Assembly: GCA_030674155.1 (NCBI GenBank)
Contig: CM060334.1
Coordinates: 21,419,923-21,432,422 of the forward strand
DNA from: Stramonita haemastoma
Taxonomy: Eukaryota; Mollusca; Gastropoda; Neogastropoda; Muricidae
Direction: 5' to 3'
DNA: 12,500 nucleotides
The notes under the pieces were generated by a model. That model saw nothing but the letters and a program-made list of their open reading frames with translations. It was not told where the DNA came from and did not search any database. Numbering within the stretch: the first letter of the stretch is position 1; every line of letters begins with the position of its first letter. This document shows, piece by piece, positions 1 through 7,528 of the stretch. A program made the translations under genes and the position numbers.

Positions 1-354
1 AAGCCAAGGCCTTAAACCGTCACTCGTTCACTTGAAACCACGCTCAATGCTGCTTAACCTTAGCGAGAAGAAAGCAAGTGCTCTGACCACAGAGCTAGCT
101 CTCCTGTCTGTCCCCTATCCAATGCTATAGGAGGTAGCCTGGACTACCGCTTCATTGCCACCTTCTAAAAAAAGCTACCTGTATTCAGAGCTTTTTTAAA
201 TGTAAAATTGCCATTCACCAGATGATTGATAAACATATCAATAAATTCAGTCATGCATTAAACAATTACAAATTGTTCGATAAGGAAAGGGAGTGCACAG
301 CATTCATGTATGCTGTTGAATATTTTTTTTGGTGCTGCGTTTCAAAGTAATAAC
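1..354. other. AT-rich non-coding sequence, nothing recognised
   Basis: No open frame with sensible composition, no RNA gene and no simple repeat beyond short T or A runs. The only open frame nearby (minus strand, about 60 codons, reaching into the next repeat) has no recognisable motif. The stretch leads into the first copy of the dispersed repeat family at about 355. It may hold older decayed repeat sequence that I cannot identify. Confidence 0.6.
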
Positions 355-910
355 CTTTAAACAGTAGAAACCCAAATCCTCTCGGAAAACATACATTAAA
401 CAGAGAACTAGAATATGTTGCTCTTTGTGTAGAAACCTCTAGTATCACGATTGCCTTCAGAACTTGTGTATCATCTCCTGCTCTACCAAAGACCGTGTAT
501 ACAACATTTTCTCTTTCTCTCTCTCTCTTTCATCTGGTCAGCCCCAGTCTCCATCCCCTAACCCAACTGTCTGTCAGGCCTTGTCTGGCCTTCCCCTGTG
601 ATCTCTCCCACACCTCCATCCACCTGTGATTTCTCTGGAGACCTCAGGCAGGTGAGCTCGCCTGTTGTGAGTGGGAAGTTTTAATTTCTGTACAAAGCAA
701 AGGTGGCGGGCAGAGAAAGGCAGTGAGAGAGTAGGGACGTGTGGTGAGCATTGTGGATTGCTGTTGAGGCTGGACTGAATGGAGTTTTGCTGGGAGCGAG
801 GAGGGAGCACGGTCTGAATACTCTTAAGCAGGAAGACGGGTGATTTTTTTTTTTGCTGATGTCTAACAACTTTGCCTGATGACCAATTTTTGTCTCTGGT
901 CTTTCTTTTT
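355..910 (+). repeat. Dispersed repeat family, copy A (long, young core)
   Basis: This is the longest plus-strand copy. By eye, about 525-786 matches the reverse complement of about 6674-6934 with roughly seven differences in some 260 bases. Outside the core the two copies still align, but only loosely: upstream to about 355 (shared AACAG, CCTCTCRGAAAA, ATGTTG, CACGATTG, CAAAGAC in order) and downstream to about 885, perhaps 910. Landmarks in order are CATCTGGTCAG, CTAACCCAACTGTCTGTCAG, TCTGGCCTTCCCCTGTGATC, TTTCTCTGGAGACCTCAGG and GGAAGTTTTAATTTCTGTAC. AGGCC-TTGTCT-GGCCT could form a small hairpin. I see no reading frame kept across copies, no poly-A tail, no clear terminal inverted repeats and no pol III promoter boxes, so the element class is unknown. 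Confidence 0.85.
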
Positions 911-943
911 TAGTCATCCTTAAAGCCATATCCGCTAACACCC

Positions 944-997
944 CCCCCTACACACACACACAACACACACACACACACACACACAACACTATATAAT

Positions 998-1065
<68 letters not shown>

Positions 1066-1068
1066 CTA
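944..1068. repeat. Compound (CA)n-(TA)n microsatellite
   Basis: A C8 run leads into about 19 CA units with two small interruptions (950-988). Almost uninterrupted TA follows to 1068, broken by short TAA insertions. It abuts the 3' side of repeat copy A. Confidence 0.97.
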
Positions 1069-1270
1069 CTGATGTATCATATATGTATACACGCCCACAT
1101 GCATGCACATATACACCACACACATGCCGACATGCACGCACACACAATGCAAGCACGTATGCGCGCGGCACACACACAACACACACACAAACACACACAC
1201 GCCATATGCACGCGCGCACACACACACTTGCACGCGCGCATGCATGCACGCATGTACGCACGCACACATA
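1069..1270. repeat. Degenerate CA/CGCA/TGCA alternating purine-pyrimidine tract
   Basis: About 200 bp made mostly of CACA, CATG, CACG, GCATGC and CGCGCG steps. Strict purine-pyrimidine alternation is held over long runs, for example around 1200-1265. The overlapping open frames here on both strands, rich in His/Thr or Cys/Val, result from this composition and are not genes. Confidence 0.9.
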
Positions 1271-1480
1271 TTATAAGGGATTCATTTGGACTATCATGTT
1301 TCCAGATCCGTTGAAAGGTTGAAAAAAAATGTTTAGAAACGCGTGCACATACAAAAGGGATGACGGAAAACGAAGAAACATACGGCAAAAGAGGGTAAGA
1401 AAATATTCGTACATTTTAAAAATAGAAAGATAGGCATATGTGAACGTTACCAAGGCTTCTAAAAAGCTCATATGAGTATT
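1271..1480. other. Non-repetitive AT-rich linker
   Basis: Lies between two microsatellite blocks. I see no gene, recognisable repeat or RNA. An open minus frame crosses it only because the adjoining GTAT repeat has no stops in that frame. Confidence 0.5.
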
Positions 1481-1579
1481 TGTGTGTGTATGTATGTATG
1501 TATGTATGTATGTATGTATGTATGTATGTATGTATGTATGTATGTATGTATGTATGTATGTATGTATGTATGTATATAC
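1481..1579. repeat. (GTAT)n tetranucleotide microsatellite
   Basis: Begins with GTGTGTGTA and continues as about 21 nearly perfect TATG/GTAT units to about 1574, then passes into degenerate TATA/CACATA. Translated it gives CMYV or HTYI repeats, which explains the open frames on both strands. Confidence 0.98.
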
Positions 1580-1623
1580 ACATAGAGTATGTATGTATAT
1601 GTGTATTATTATATACACACATT

Positions 1624-1690
<67 letters not shown>
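1580..1690. repeat. Degenerate TATG/TA followed by (TA)n
   Basis: A degenerate bridge (TATGTGTATTATTATATACACAC-like) ends in about 30 uninterrupted TA units at 1629-1689. Confidence 0.95.
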
Positions 1691-1691
<1 letters not shown>

Positions 1692-1849
1692 AACCTAGAA
1701 GGCATGGATCAGGGGATATGCATTTCTTTTCAATTTATAACAAGGTAAGGCCTTGTCATTTTCTTTGAAAAGAAAACCCACAACAACCACAGTTATAAAA
1801 CGACGACATAAATAAATTACTCACATTCACAAAGTTTTCTACCATTGGA

Positions 1850-1853
<4 letters not shown>

Positions 1854-1938
<85 letters not shown>
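1854..1938. repeat. (CA)n microsatellite
   Basis: About 40 CA units with one CCA interruption near 1899, ending in ACGCGCTC. Confidence 0.98.
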
Positions 1939-1939
<1 letters not shown>

Positions 1940-2049
1940 GCTCAAGTTAAATCATTCTCTTCATTTTACTTAATTACATTTTCCCTTTTTTTTCTGCCGC
2001 CTTCATTCTTTCATGTCGACCTGCCGTTAACCCTGTTTCTTGCCACGTT

Positions 2050-2276
2050 TTTGTCTGTCTGCAATCTCGGTGTGTGATGATGGCAGACAGTCTTTTTCTC
2101 TGCTGTGTCTCAACACATCATCCTCAGCCTCTGTCCTCTGTTCTCAAGTGCCACTGCCTACCAGGCTGGTCTGGGTTCCTCTGTGATTTCTCACACTACC
2201 ATGGGCCATTTCTTTGGCGAGCAAAAAAAGTGTAAGGCGTGGGAGAGAAGCTTGTATTTCTGCGTACGCGAAGGGA
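2050..2276 (+). repeat. Dispersed repeat family, copy H (old, divergent)
   Basis: The order of landmarks matches the family even though many bases differ. TTGTCTGTCTGCAATCTCGG matches the 5' landmark of copy C. CCAGGCTGGTCTGGGTTCC, then CTGTGATTTCTCACACTACC, matches the core. GGGAGAGAAGCTTGTATTTC followed by TGCGTACG matches the 3' landmark. An open plus frame crosses it but owes most of its length to the GT repeat that follows. This is the most decayed full-length copy, so the call is less certain than the others. Confidence 0.55.
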
Positions 2277-2287
2277 ATGACACTAGG

Positions 2288-2512
<225 letters not shown>

Positions 2513-2855
2513 GTAAGGTAGGAAGTGAATAGAGGTGTCTAGCCAATGCCGTTAGATCTGTGTTGTAGGAGTGAGAGTTTTTGCTTTTAGGGATTTCTTT
2601 GGTGGAGCCCCAACTTGTACATACAATTTCCCAAGGGATCTTGTGCAGGCTAAAACTTGGCATGTGAGTCACAACCTTTCCAGTTTCTGAATAAATCAAA
2701 AGGGTGGTGACAGACTGACTAGAAACTACTGATGAATATCTTCAATACCGTTCATAGAGATTCAAGGAAACATTTGTGTTGTTGTCATTGTTTAGGAAAG
2801 AAAGTGATTTCTGAAACGAACTTTCGCAAAAAGTGACCCTGATATAACAGATTGT
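2513..2855. other. Non-coding linker, nothing recognised
   Basis: No coding frame with sensible composition, no RNA gene and no match to the repeat family noticed. The DNA is moderately AT-rich. Confidence 0.5.
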
Positions 2856-2886
2856 GAAGAAGAAGAAGAAGAAGAAGAAGAAGAAG

Positions 2887-2917
<31 letters not shown>

Positions 2918-2945
2918 TCAACACAACAACAACAACAACAACAAA
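2856..2945. repeat. (GAA)n-(CAA)n compound trinucleotide repeat
   Basis: About 11 GAA units pass abruptly into about 18 CAA units, interrupted once by CATCAACA near 2917. The GAA to CAA switch suggests a point change spread by slippage. A GAA-rich tail is common at SINE 3' ends in invertebrates, but I see no SINE body upstream. Confidence 0.96.
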
Positions 2946-3054
2946 AAAGAGGCAGGTAGTCGAGAAAGTGAACACTAGCAGGGGCCTTCAACATCTATAA
3001 TTGTAAATCTAAAAAGCAAACACAGAAACGTGATGTTTTTTGTGTGGCTTCTTA

Positions 3055-3290
3055 CATTTTCTGTCTACAAATCCTTCCAGGTTACCAGAAGAGCCATCTT
3101 TCCTCTGTTGTCTCTCGTCTGACCATGACCAGTCTCCCTCCCCTAACCCAGCTGTCTGTCAGCCTTGTCTGGCCTTCCCCTGTGATCTCTCCCACACCTC
3201 CCTCCACCTGTGATTTCTCTGGAGATCTCAGGTAGACTGTGAGTAGGAAGTTTTACTTGCTGTGTAAAACAAATGGGAAAAAAAGCCCTG
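3055..3290 (+). repeat. Dispersed repeat family, copy B
   Basis: Begins near CTGTCTACAAATCCTTCC (3061) and runs through the core to GTGAGTAGGAAGTTTTACTT. It is closest to the minus-strand copy at 10095-10330. Both lack one G in TGTCAGCCTTGTCTGG, where other copies have CAGGCC, and both share CCTCTGTTGTCTC. The open plus frame of about 63 codons across it is not kept in other copies, because their CCCCTAA/CCCTAA length differences shift frame. Confidence 0.85.
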
Positions 3291-3375
3291 TGGACAATTT
3301 CTTAACGGGATCTAAGGCAAGTAAAAAGCATTTTTGAAGAATAGGCAGCACTGTCTAAGGTGAAACTGAGAGGTT

Positions 3376-3497
3376 GTTTAGAAGAGGGAGATAAGAGAAG
3401 GAGAGATGGGGGAGAAAGACACAGAGAGAGGGGGCAGAAAGAAAAAGAGAGAGAGAGGAGATAGAGGGGAGAGAAAGAGAGATAGGGCGGGGGGTTG
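3376..3497. repeat. Purine-rich GA/GGGA tract
   Basis: About 120 bases that are almost all purine on the plus strand (GAGGGAG, AGAGAGAG, GGGGGAG), ending in a run of G. It explains the Ser/Leu/Pro-rich minus-strand open frame at 3355-3741, which I do not regard as a gene. Confidence 0.85.
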
Positions 3498-3760
3498 TTC
3501 TAGTAAATTCGTGAAAAAGACAATTTTCTGCAGAAATGTCAAAAATCAACAATGTCAAAGTACAAAATAACGATGGAAAATGTCTTGAATCCAGCACACT
3601 AGAAGTATAGATATTGTTTCTCTTTATTGCATAACTGTAATAACGCCCTCCTCCACCCACCCAATAACCATGTTTATCATGTTTTTTCTGCTCTTTAAAA
3701 TCACCGTATTTACCTCTCCCAACCTTCGATTGTTCAGTCATGGTTCCTTGCTCTTTACAA

Positions 3761-4015
3761 GATCAATGGCTCCTGTGTTGAATTGTTCTGAATGGTCTGT
3801 CTACAAATCTCGAACTGTTACCAGGAGGACCTTCTTTTATCTATTATCTGACTGTGCCCACTCTCCACCCCCTAACCCAACTGTCTGTCAAGCCTCGTCT
3901 GGCGTTCATCTGTGATCTCTCATGTGTTATTTCTCAGGAGATGTCGAGCAGCCAAATTGTGCGGGTTGTGTGTGAGATAGTTTAATTTCTGTACAAAGCA
4001 AACCAAACCCTGGTC
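3761..4015 (+). repeat. Dispersed repeat family, copy C
   Basis: The 5' part shares GATCAAnGGnTCCTGTG and TTGTTCTGAAT with copy D. CTGTCTACAAATCTCGAACT and GTTACCAGGAGG follow. The core is present but diverged (TCAAGCCTCGTCTGGCGTTC), and about 20 bases around CACCTCCCTCCACC are missing. The 3' landmark AGTTTAATTTCTGTACAAAG is well kept. Confidence 0.75.
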
Positions 4016-4055
4016 CATACATAGAATACCTTTGAAGACGAATGAAGTCATTGAA

Positions 4056-4112
4056 GGTGTTGCATGTGAGATTGTTTAATTTATGTACAAATCAAAACAA
4101 ATCCTTATACTA
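4056..4112 (+). repeat. Second copy of the family 3' tail, tandem to copy C
   Basis: TGCATGTGAGATTGTTTAAT, then TTATGTACAAATCAAAACAAATCC, closely follows the tail of copy C (3966-4018: TGTGTGTGAGATAGTTTAAT and onward). The spacing between the two is about 92 bp. Only the 3' end of the element is repeated. Confidence 0.7.
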
Positions 4113-4120
4113 AACCTCAA

Positions 4121-4215
4121 AGTCGGAATGCGGCTACCTTCAAGGTGGGCTAATACGGTCGCCTACACCAACTTTTACCATTGGTAAACCTCTGAGCTCT
4201 AACCAAAAAACAAAA
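4121..4215 (+). repeat. SINE-like 3' segment, copy 1
   Basis: AAAGTCGGAATGCGGCTACC, then TTCAAGGTGGGCTAATACGGTCGCCTAC, is clearly related to 11429-11476 in this window. From memory it resembles the body of a SINE common in gastropods (GGAATGCTGCTACCTT, then a GGTGGGTAAAAACGGTC-like stretch). The segment ends in an A-rich run (about 4203-4230). No tRNA-like head is visible upstream, so it is truncated at 5'. The SINE identity is recalled, not checked. Confidence 0.6.
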
Positions 4216-4230
4216 ACGAAAAGAAAAAAA

Positions 4231-4663
4231 CTTATTCATGGTTTGAATACCTTTAAGGTGAACAAAGTCGTTGCTTTTTGTCACGGGATAGGCTGTAATG
4301 GATTAAACTAATATAAGGAAAACGTGCATTGAGTATGTTGAATCTTTTACAGAAAGAAAACAACGACAAGACTAACAGTAAGTAAAAGGAGCATGCTACA
4401 TACACGTCAAGATATTAGAGACAAAACACACAAGAAACAAACCAAATCAAGAAACAATTTGATGGGGGAAAAGACAGGTTACGACACTGGAAAGAGGTAC
4501 ACACATAACGTTTCATCCCAAATTCTGTGAACGAAAAGGAACTTAGCAAACTCTGTTCTAGTCACAATCTAGACTATCAAATCAGGAAGTTAACCTCTGT
4601 CCTAGTCATAGTCTACACAATAACACGGTGTTCTTCATTTCTTTTTTCCCTACACTTCCTATT
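4231..4663. other. Non-coding sequence, nothing firm
   Basis: AT-rich with no simple repeats. GAATACCTTTAAGGTGAACA (4247-4266) weakly resembles both 4026-4045 and the SINE-like segment at 4133, and may be another decayed fragment. The plus open frame at 4527-4901 begins here and runs into repeat copy D. It has no recognisable domain. Confidence 0.45.
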
Positions 4664-5000
4664 GATCAACAGTTCCTGTGCGTACACAACTGTTCTGAAT
4701 CATCGCACTATAAATCTTGTTGCGTTTCCAGATCAACTGTCTCTCCTTTCTTTTCTCTTATCTGGTCATGCTCAGTACAGTCTGCGTTCCCCGGCTAACC
4801 CTATTACCTGTCAGGCCTTGTCTGGCCTTCCCCTGTCATCCCTCACACCTCTATCTGTGATATCTCTCAGGATCTGGGCAAGCGACAGAAGTGTGCTGTA
4901 AGCAAGAAATTCTCCTGTCTCTCCAAAAGCCCAAGGAAACGGGAAGAAATGACTTTAAGGAAACACACTTGTGATCGCTTCTCTATATTGGGTTTGATTT
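4664..5000 (+). repeat. Dispersed repeat family, copy D (long-tail form)
   Basis: Shares the 5' GATCAA/TTCCTGTG/CTGTTCTGAATC block with copy C. The core is recognisable (CTGTCAGGCCTTGTCTGGCC, then TTCCCCTGTCATC) but shortened around CACACCTCTATCTGTGATAT. Its 3' part (GTGTGCTGTAAGCAAGAAAT, then AAACGGGAAGAAA and CACTTGTGATCGCTT) matches the tail of copy F at 9148-9235, not that of copies A and E. This suggests a separate subfamily or a longer original element. Confidence 0.75.
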
Positions 5001-5213
5001 TTTTGTTTTTTTTAATGATATATAAAAAGAACAGAAAGTACCTGTACAAAAGTTAGGGTTTCGTGCCTTGTCTTCTTGTTAGTTTAGTGCTTGGAAAATA
5101 GCTGTCTTTTTCTCGATATAGAATGAAGAAAAGTGAACTTTGTGCACTTGTGAGTGTACAGTAAATCCTGGGAGCAAACATTTTCCTCAGAACAGCTATA
5201 TCAGTTCCTCTTT

Positions 5214-5389
<176 letters not shown>

Positions 5390-6173
5390 AGTATTTCCTT
5401 TTTTTTATGCAGAAACTTCAAGCTTCCACACACAACACACACTTTTTGTATGCCTAAGAAACAATACCCCCATGGAGGAGTGAGACCTCCAAGGGAACCC
5501 ACACACAGCCTGATAGGCAGGGGACTAAGGGAGAGAGGTTGAGGATGATGCGATGAGACACAACAGAGAAAAACAACGTCTGGCGGGTCACGCCTCAAGA
5601 TCTGCAGAGAGACCAAAGACGTGACATGAAAGAGTGAAAGAAACGGCGACTCACGAGGAGAAAAAGGCAAAAAAAGGAAAATATGATCCTTCAAGTTAAT
5701 ACAGGAATCAATTTCAGCTCATTCACTTTGCTAATTTTTGACGGATTTTACCTGTATATCAAGGATTCAGTCATGAGAACACTCAATACTTTTAATAATA
5801 CAAAGATAGAAAAATATTTCTTTTTCATAGTCGAACGCTCCAATCCAATCAAAGTGTGTTGTTTATAGCCCTGCTGACCACAGAGGCCATAATAGCTGTC
5901 ACCTCATAAAATTTCAAATCTCAGATGAAAACTGCGCAATTTTTTTTTAGCAGATTTATCCTATCTCTTCCTCTTCGTCGAACGCTCAGACAGCAACTAT
6001 AGTCTGTCTGTCGTATGAGCGAAAAAGCGATTGCACTGCCGTTGAGCACCTGACAAGTCAGGCCCAGCACATCAGACTTCAGTGAGGGAGAGAAATGTTT
6101 ATTGTTTGAGTGTCATGATAAACACATGTGCCTAAAAAAACATCTACCTGATACTCGTCTATTCTTGTTCATA
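5390..6173. other. Non-coding linker, nothing firm
   Basis: Nearly 800 bp with no convincing coding frame. The plus frame 5683-5868 (about 60 codons, AT-rich, Phe/Ile-rich) has no recognisable motif. GTCGAACGCTC occurs twice, near 5831 and 5978, but the flanks do not match. No RNA gene recognised. Confidence 0.5.
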
Positions 6174-6269
6174 TTTTCAAGAAAACATATTTCACGATTT
6201 TCGTTCTGTATCTTTTCCCTACTTTCAAGAAAACATACTTAATGGTTTTCTCTCTGCATGTTTTCCCTT
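6174..6269 (+). repeat. 48-bp tandem duplication (two units)
   Basis: Units 6174-6221 and 6222-6269 abut exactly. Each starts with TTTCAAGAAAACATA and ends with TTTTCCC. They differ at roughly a dozen positions, so the duplication is not recent. The sequence is pyrimidine-rich and non-coding. Confidence 0.8.
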
Positions 6270-6549
6270 TTTTTGTTTTCCTTTGTGCGTGCTTTCCTAA
6301 ACATCTTTCTGCCACCCACCACTCAACACAAAACCACTCTTACTAGCCCTGAAAGGTATCCACACTATTGATCAGAATCTCTGGTCAGTCTTTCTCTTCA
6401 CACTGTGCGAAAATTGAATTTGCTCAGTTACAAGTTGTGCATGCCCTAGGCCTCGGAGAAACGAGATCTGGAAACCTGTGCAGTCAGGGCTGATGCCAAC
6501 ACTACCTAAGTTAGCGTAATGTTAGTATATGCAAGACCAGATGAAGAGC

Positions 6550-7130
6550 CAGGGACAGAAGGGGCCTAGTTGTCCTGGTCATATATGGAAGTTCTAAAGG
6601 ACCTGAGCCAAAAAAGGGTATGTTTCCCTTCTTACCCTATGTCTATTCTGATCCTGCTCCTTCTCCCCGACAATAAACTCCATTCAGTCCAGCCTCAGCA
6701 GCAATCCACAATGCTCACCACACGTCCCTACTCTCTCACTGCCTTTCTCTGCCCGCCACCTTTGCTTTGTACAGAAATTAAAACTTCCCACTCACAACAG
6801 GCGAGCTCCACCTGCCTGAGGTCTCCAGAGAAATCACAGGTGGAGGGAGGTGTGAGAGAGATCACAGGGGAAGGCCAGACAAGGCCTGACAGACAGTTGG
6901 GTTAGGGAGGGAGACGGGGGCTGACCAGATGAAAGAAAAGAATAGAAAAACAAACGTACTGTAGACAGTCTTTGATAGGGCATGCGATGTGTTGGCAGTC
7001 TTTTTTCATACAGAAATTCTGACGACAATCGTGATTAAGGAAGATACTAGAGAAAGGACAACATGTTCAGATTCTGTCTGTTTGATGTCCTTTTTTCTGA
7101 GAGGTGTTGGTTTTCTACATCGACTGTTCA
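6550..7130 (-). repeat. Dispersed repeat family, copy E (inverted partner of copy A)
   Basis: Reverse complement of copy A. Its core (6674-6934) differs from copy A at about seven positions in some 260, mostly A/C changes plus two 1-base indels. Alignment outside the core is weak but ordered: toward 7130 (CTCAGAAAA, AACATGTTG, CACGATTG, ATCAAAGACTGTCTACAG on the minus strand) and toward about 6550. The plus open frame at 6570-6905 crosses the copy antisense to the family orientation, has no homology that I recognise and is not kept in other copies. Confidence 0.85.
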
Positions 7131-7199
7131 ACAGGAGATGCCTTCATACACGGCTGGCTGCAAAGAAAGTGCTCCTGAAAACAGGGAGAGGCAATATAT

Positions 7200-7297
7200 T
7201 GCTATGTCCACAAATCTTCCTCTTTCACCAGATAAAAACCTTCGTCCATCCTGTTGTCCTTGTCTGATGATGCCCGTGTCCATCTCAACCTCCGTGA
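7200..7297 (+). repeat. Dispersed repeat family, copy I (5' part only)
   Basis: TGTCCACAAATCTTCCTC, then ATCCTGTTGTCCTTGTCTGATGATG and CCATCTCAACC, follows the 5' half of copy B (CTGTCTACAAATCC, CCTCTGTTGTCTC, GTCTGACCATGACCAG, CTAACCC). The CAGGCC core and 3' tail are absent. It lies about 70 bp from the end of copy E, in the opposite orientation. Confidence 0.5.
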
Positions 7298-7340
7298 ATG
7301 AATTGCTCTTTATTTACTTGGGTTACATACTGACTGGTTT

Positions 7341-7356
7341 AACTGATTAATCAGTT
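7341..7356. repeat. Perfect 16-bp palindrome
   Basis: AACTGATTAATCAGTT equals its own reverse complement. It lies between the partial family copy and the reverse-transcriptase remnant. A regulatory or insertion-target role cannot be shown. Confidence 0.8.
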
Positions 7357-7403
7357 GATCATTAATGCTTTTTTACAATCACATTGTGCACATTAATGTG
7401 TTT

Positions 7404-7523
7404 TGACCATACAATGAACAAATAAAACATTGCATTCGAGACTAGGGAGCGCATTAGTCTGATCTTGGACTTGAGTGAGATATTTTTATCTTTCCAGATG
7501 GTGTTCAGTTTTGACAGTGCTGT
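7404..7523 (-). pseudogene. Non-LTR retrotransposon reverse-transcriptase remnant
   Basis: Read on the minus strand from 7523 down, the frame gives TALSKLNTIWKDKNISLKSK, then IRLMRSLVSNAMFYLFIVW. This matches the usual pattern just after the catalytic part of reverse transcriptase in invertebrate non-LTR elements: a small residue run, L..IW..K.IS...K.RL..SLV.S.LLYG.E.W. The usual YG.E.W or YACESW is altered to YLFIVW, and the frame stops about 14 codons later, so the piece is dead. About 40 residues are recognisable. The YADD catalytic box is not present in the window. At the N-terminal side the frame runs straight into the 23-bp minisatellite, whose translation continues it for about 170 codons. 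The clade is unassigned. Confidence 0.7.
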
Positions 7524-7528
7524 CTTTC

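Noticed and set aside
640..665. CAGGTGAGC considered as a splice donor ending an exon in copy A
   Set aside because: The matching position differs in other copies (CAGGTAGAC, CAGGTGGAGC) and there is no supported exon upstream.
2856..2945. GAA repeat considered as the tail of a third SINE copy
   Set aside because: No SINE core (CTGCTACCTT-like) or A/B box seen in the 300 bp upstream.
3044..3235. Plus frame across copy B (contains LSVSLVWPSPVISPTPPST) considered as a conserved peptide
   Set aside because: Other copies have 1-base length differences just before and within the core that shift the frame, so no peptide is kept across the family.
4527..4901. Plus frame of 124 codons considered as a gene
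   Set aside because: The second half is repeat copy D and the first half has no domain, signal peptide or sensible codon use.
6570..6905. Plus frame of 111 codons considered as a gene
   Set aside because: Most of it is the antisense of repeat copy E, with no recognisable motif. The frame is not kept in copy A.
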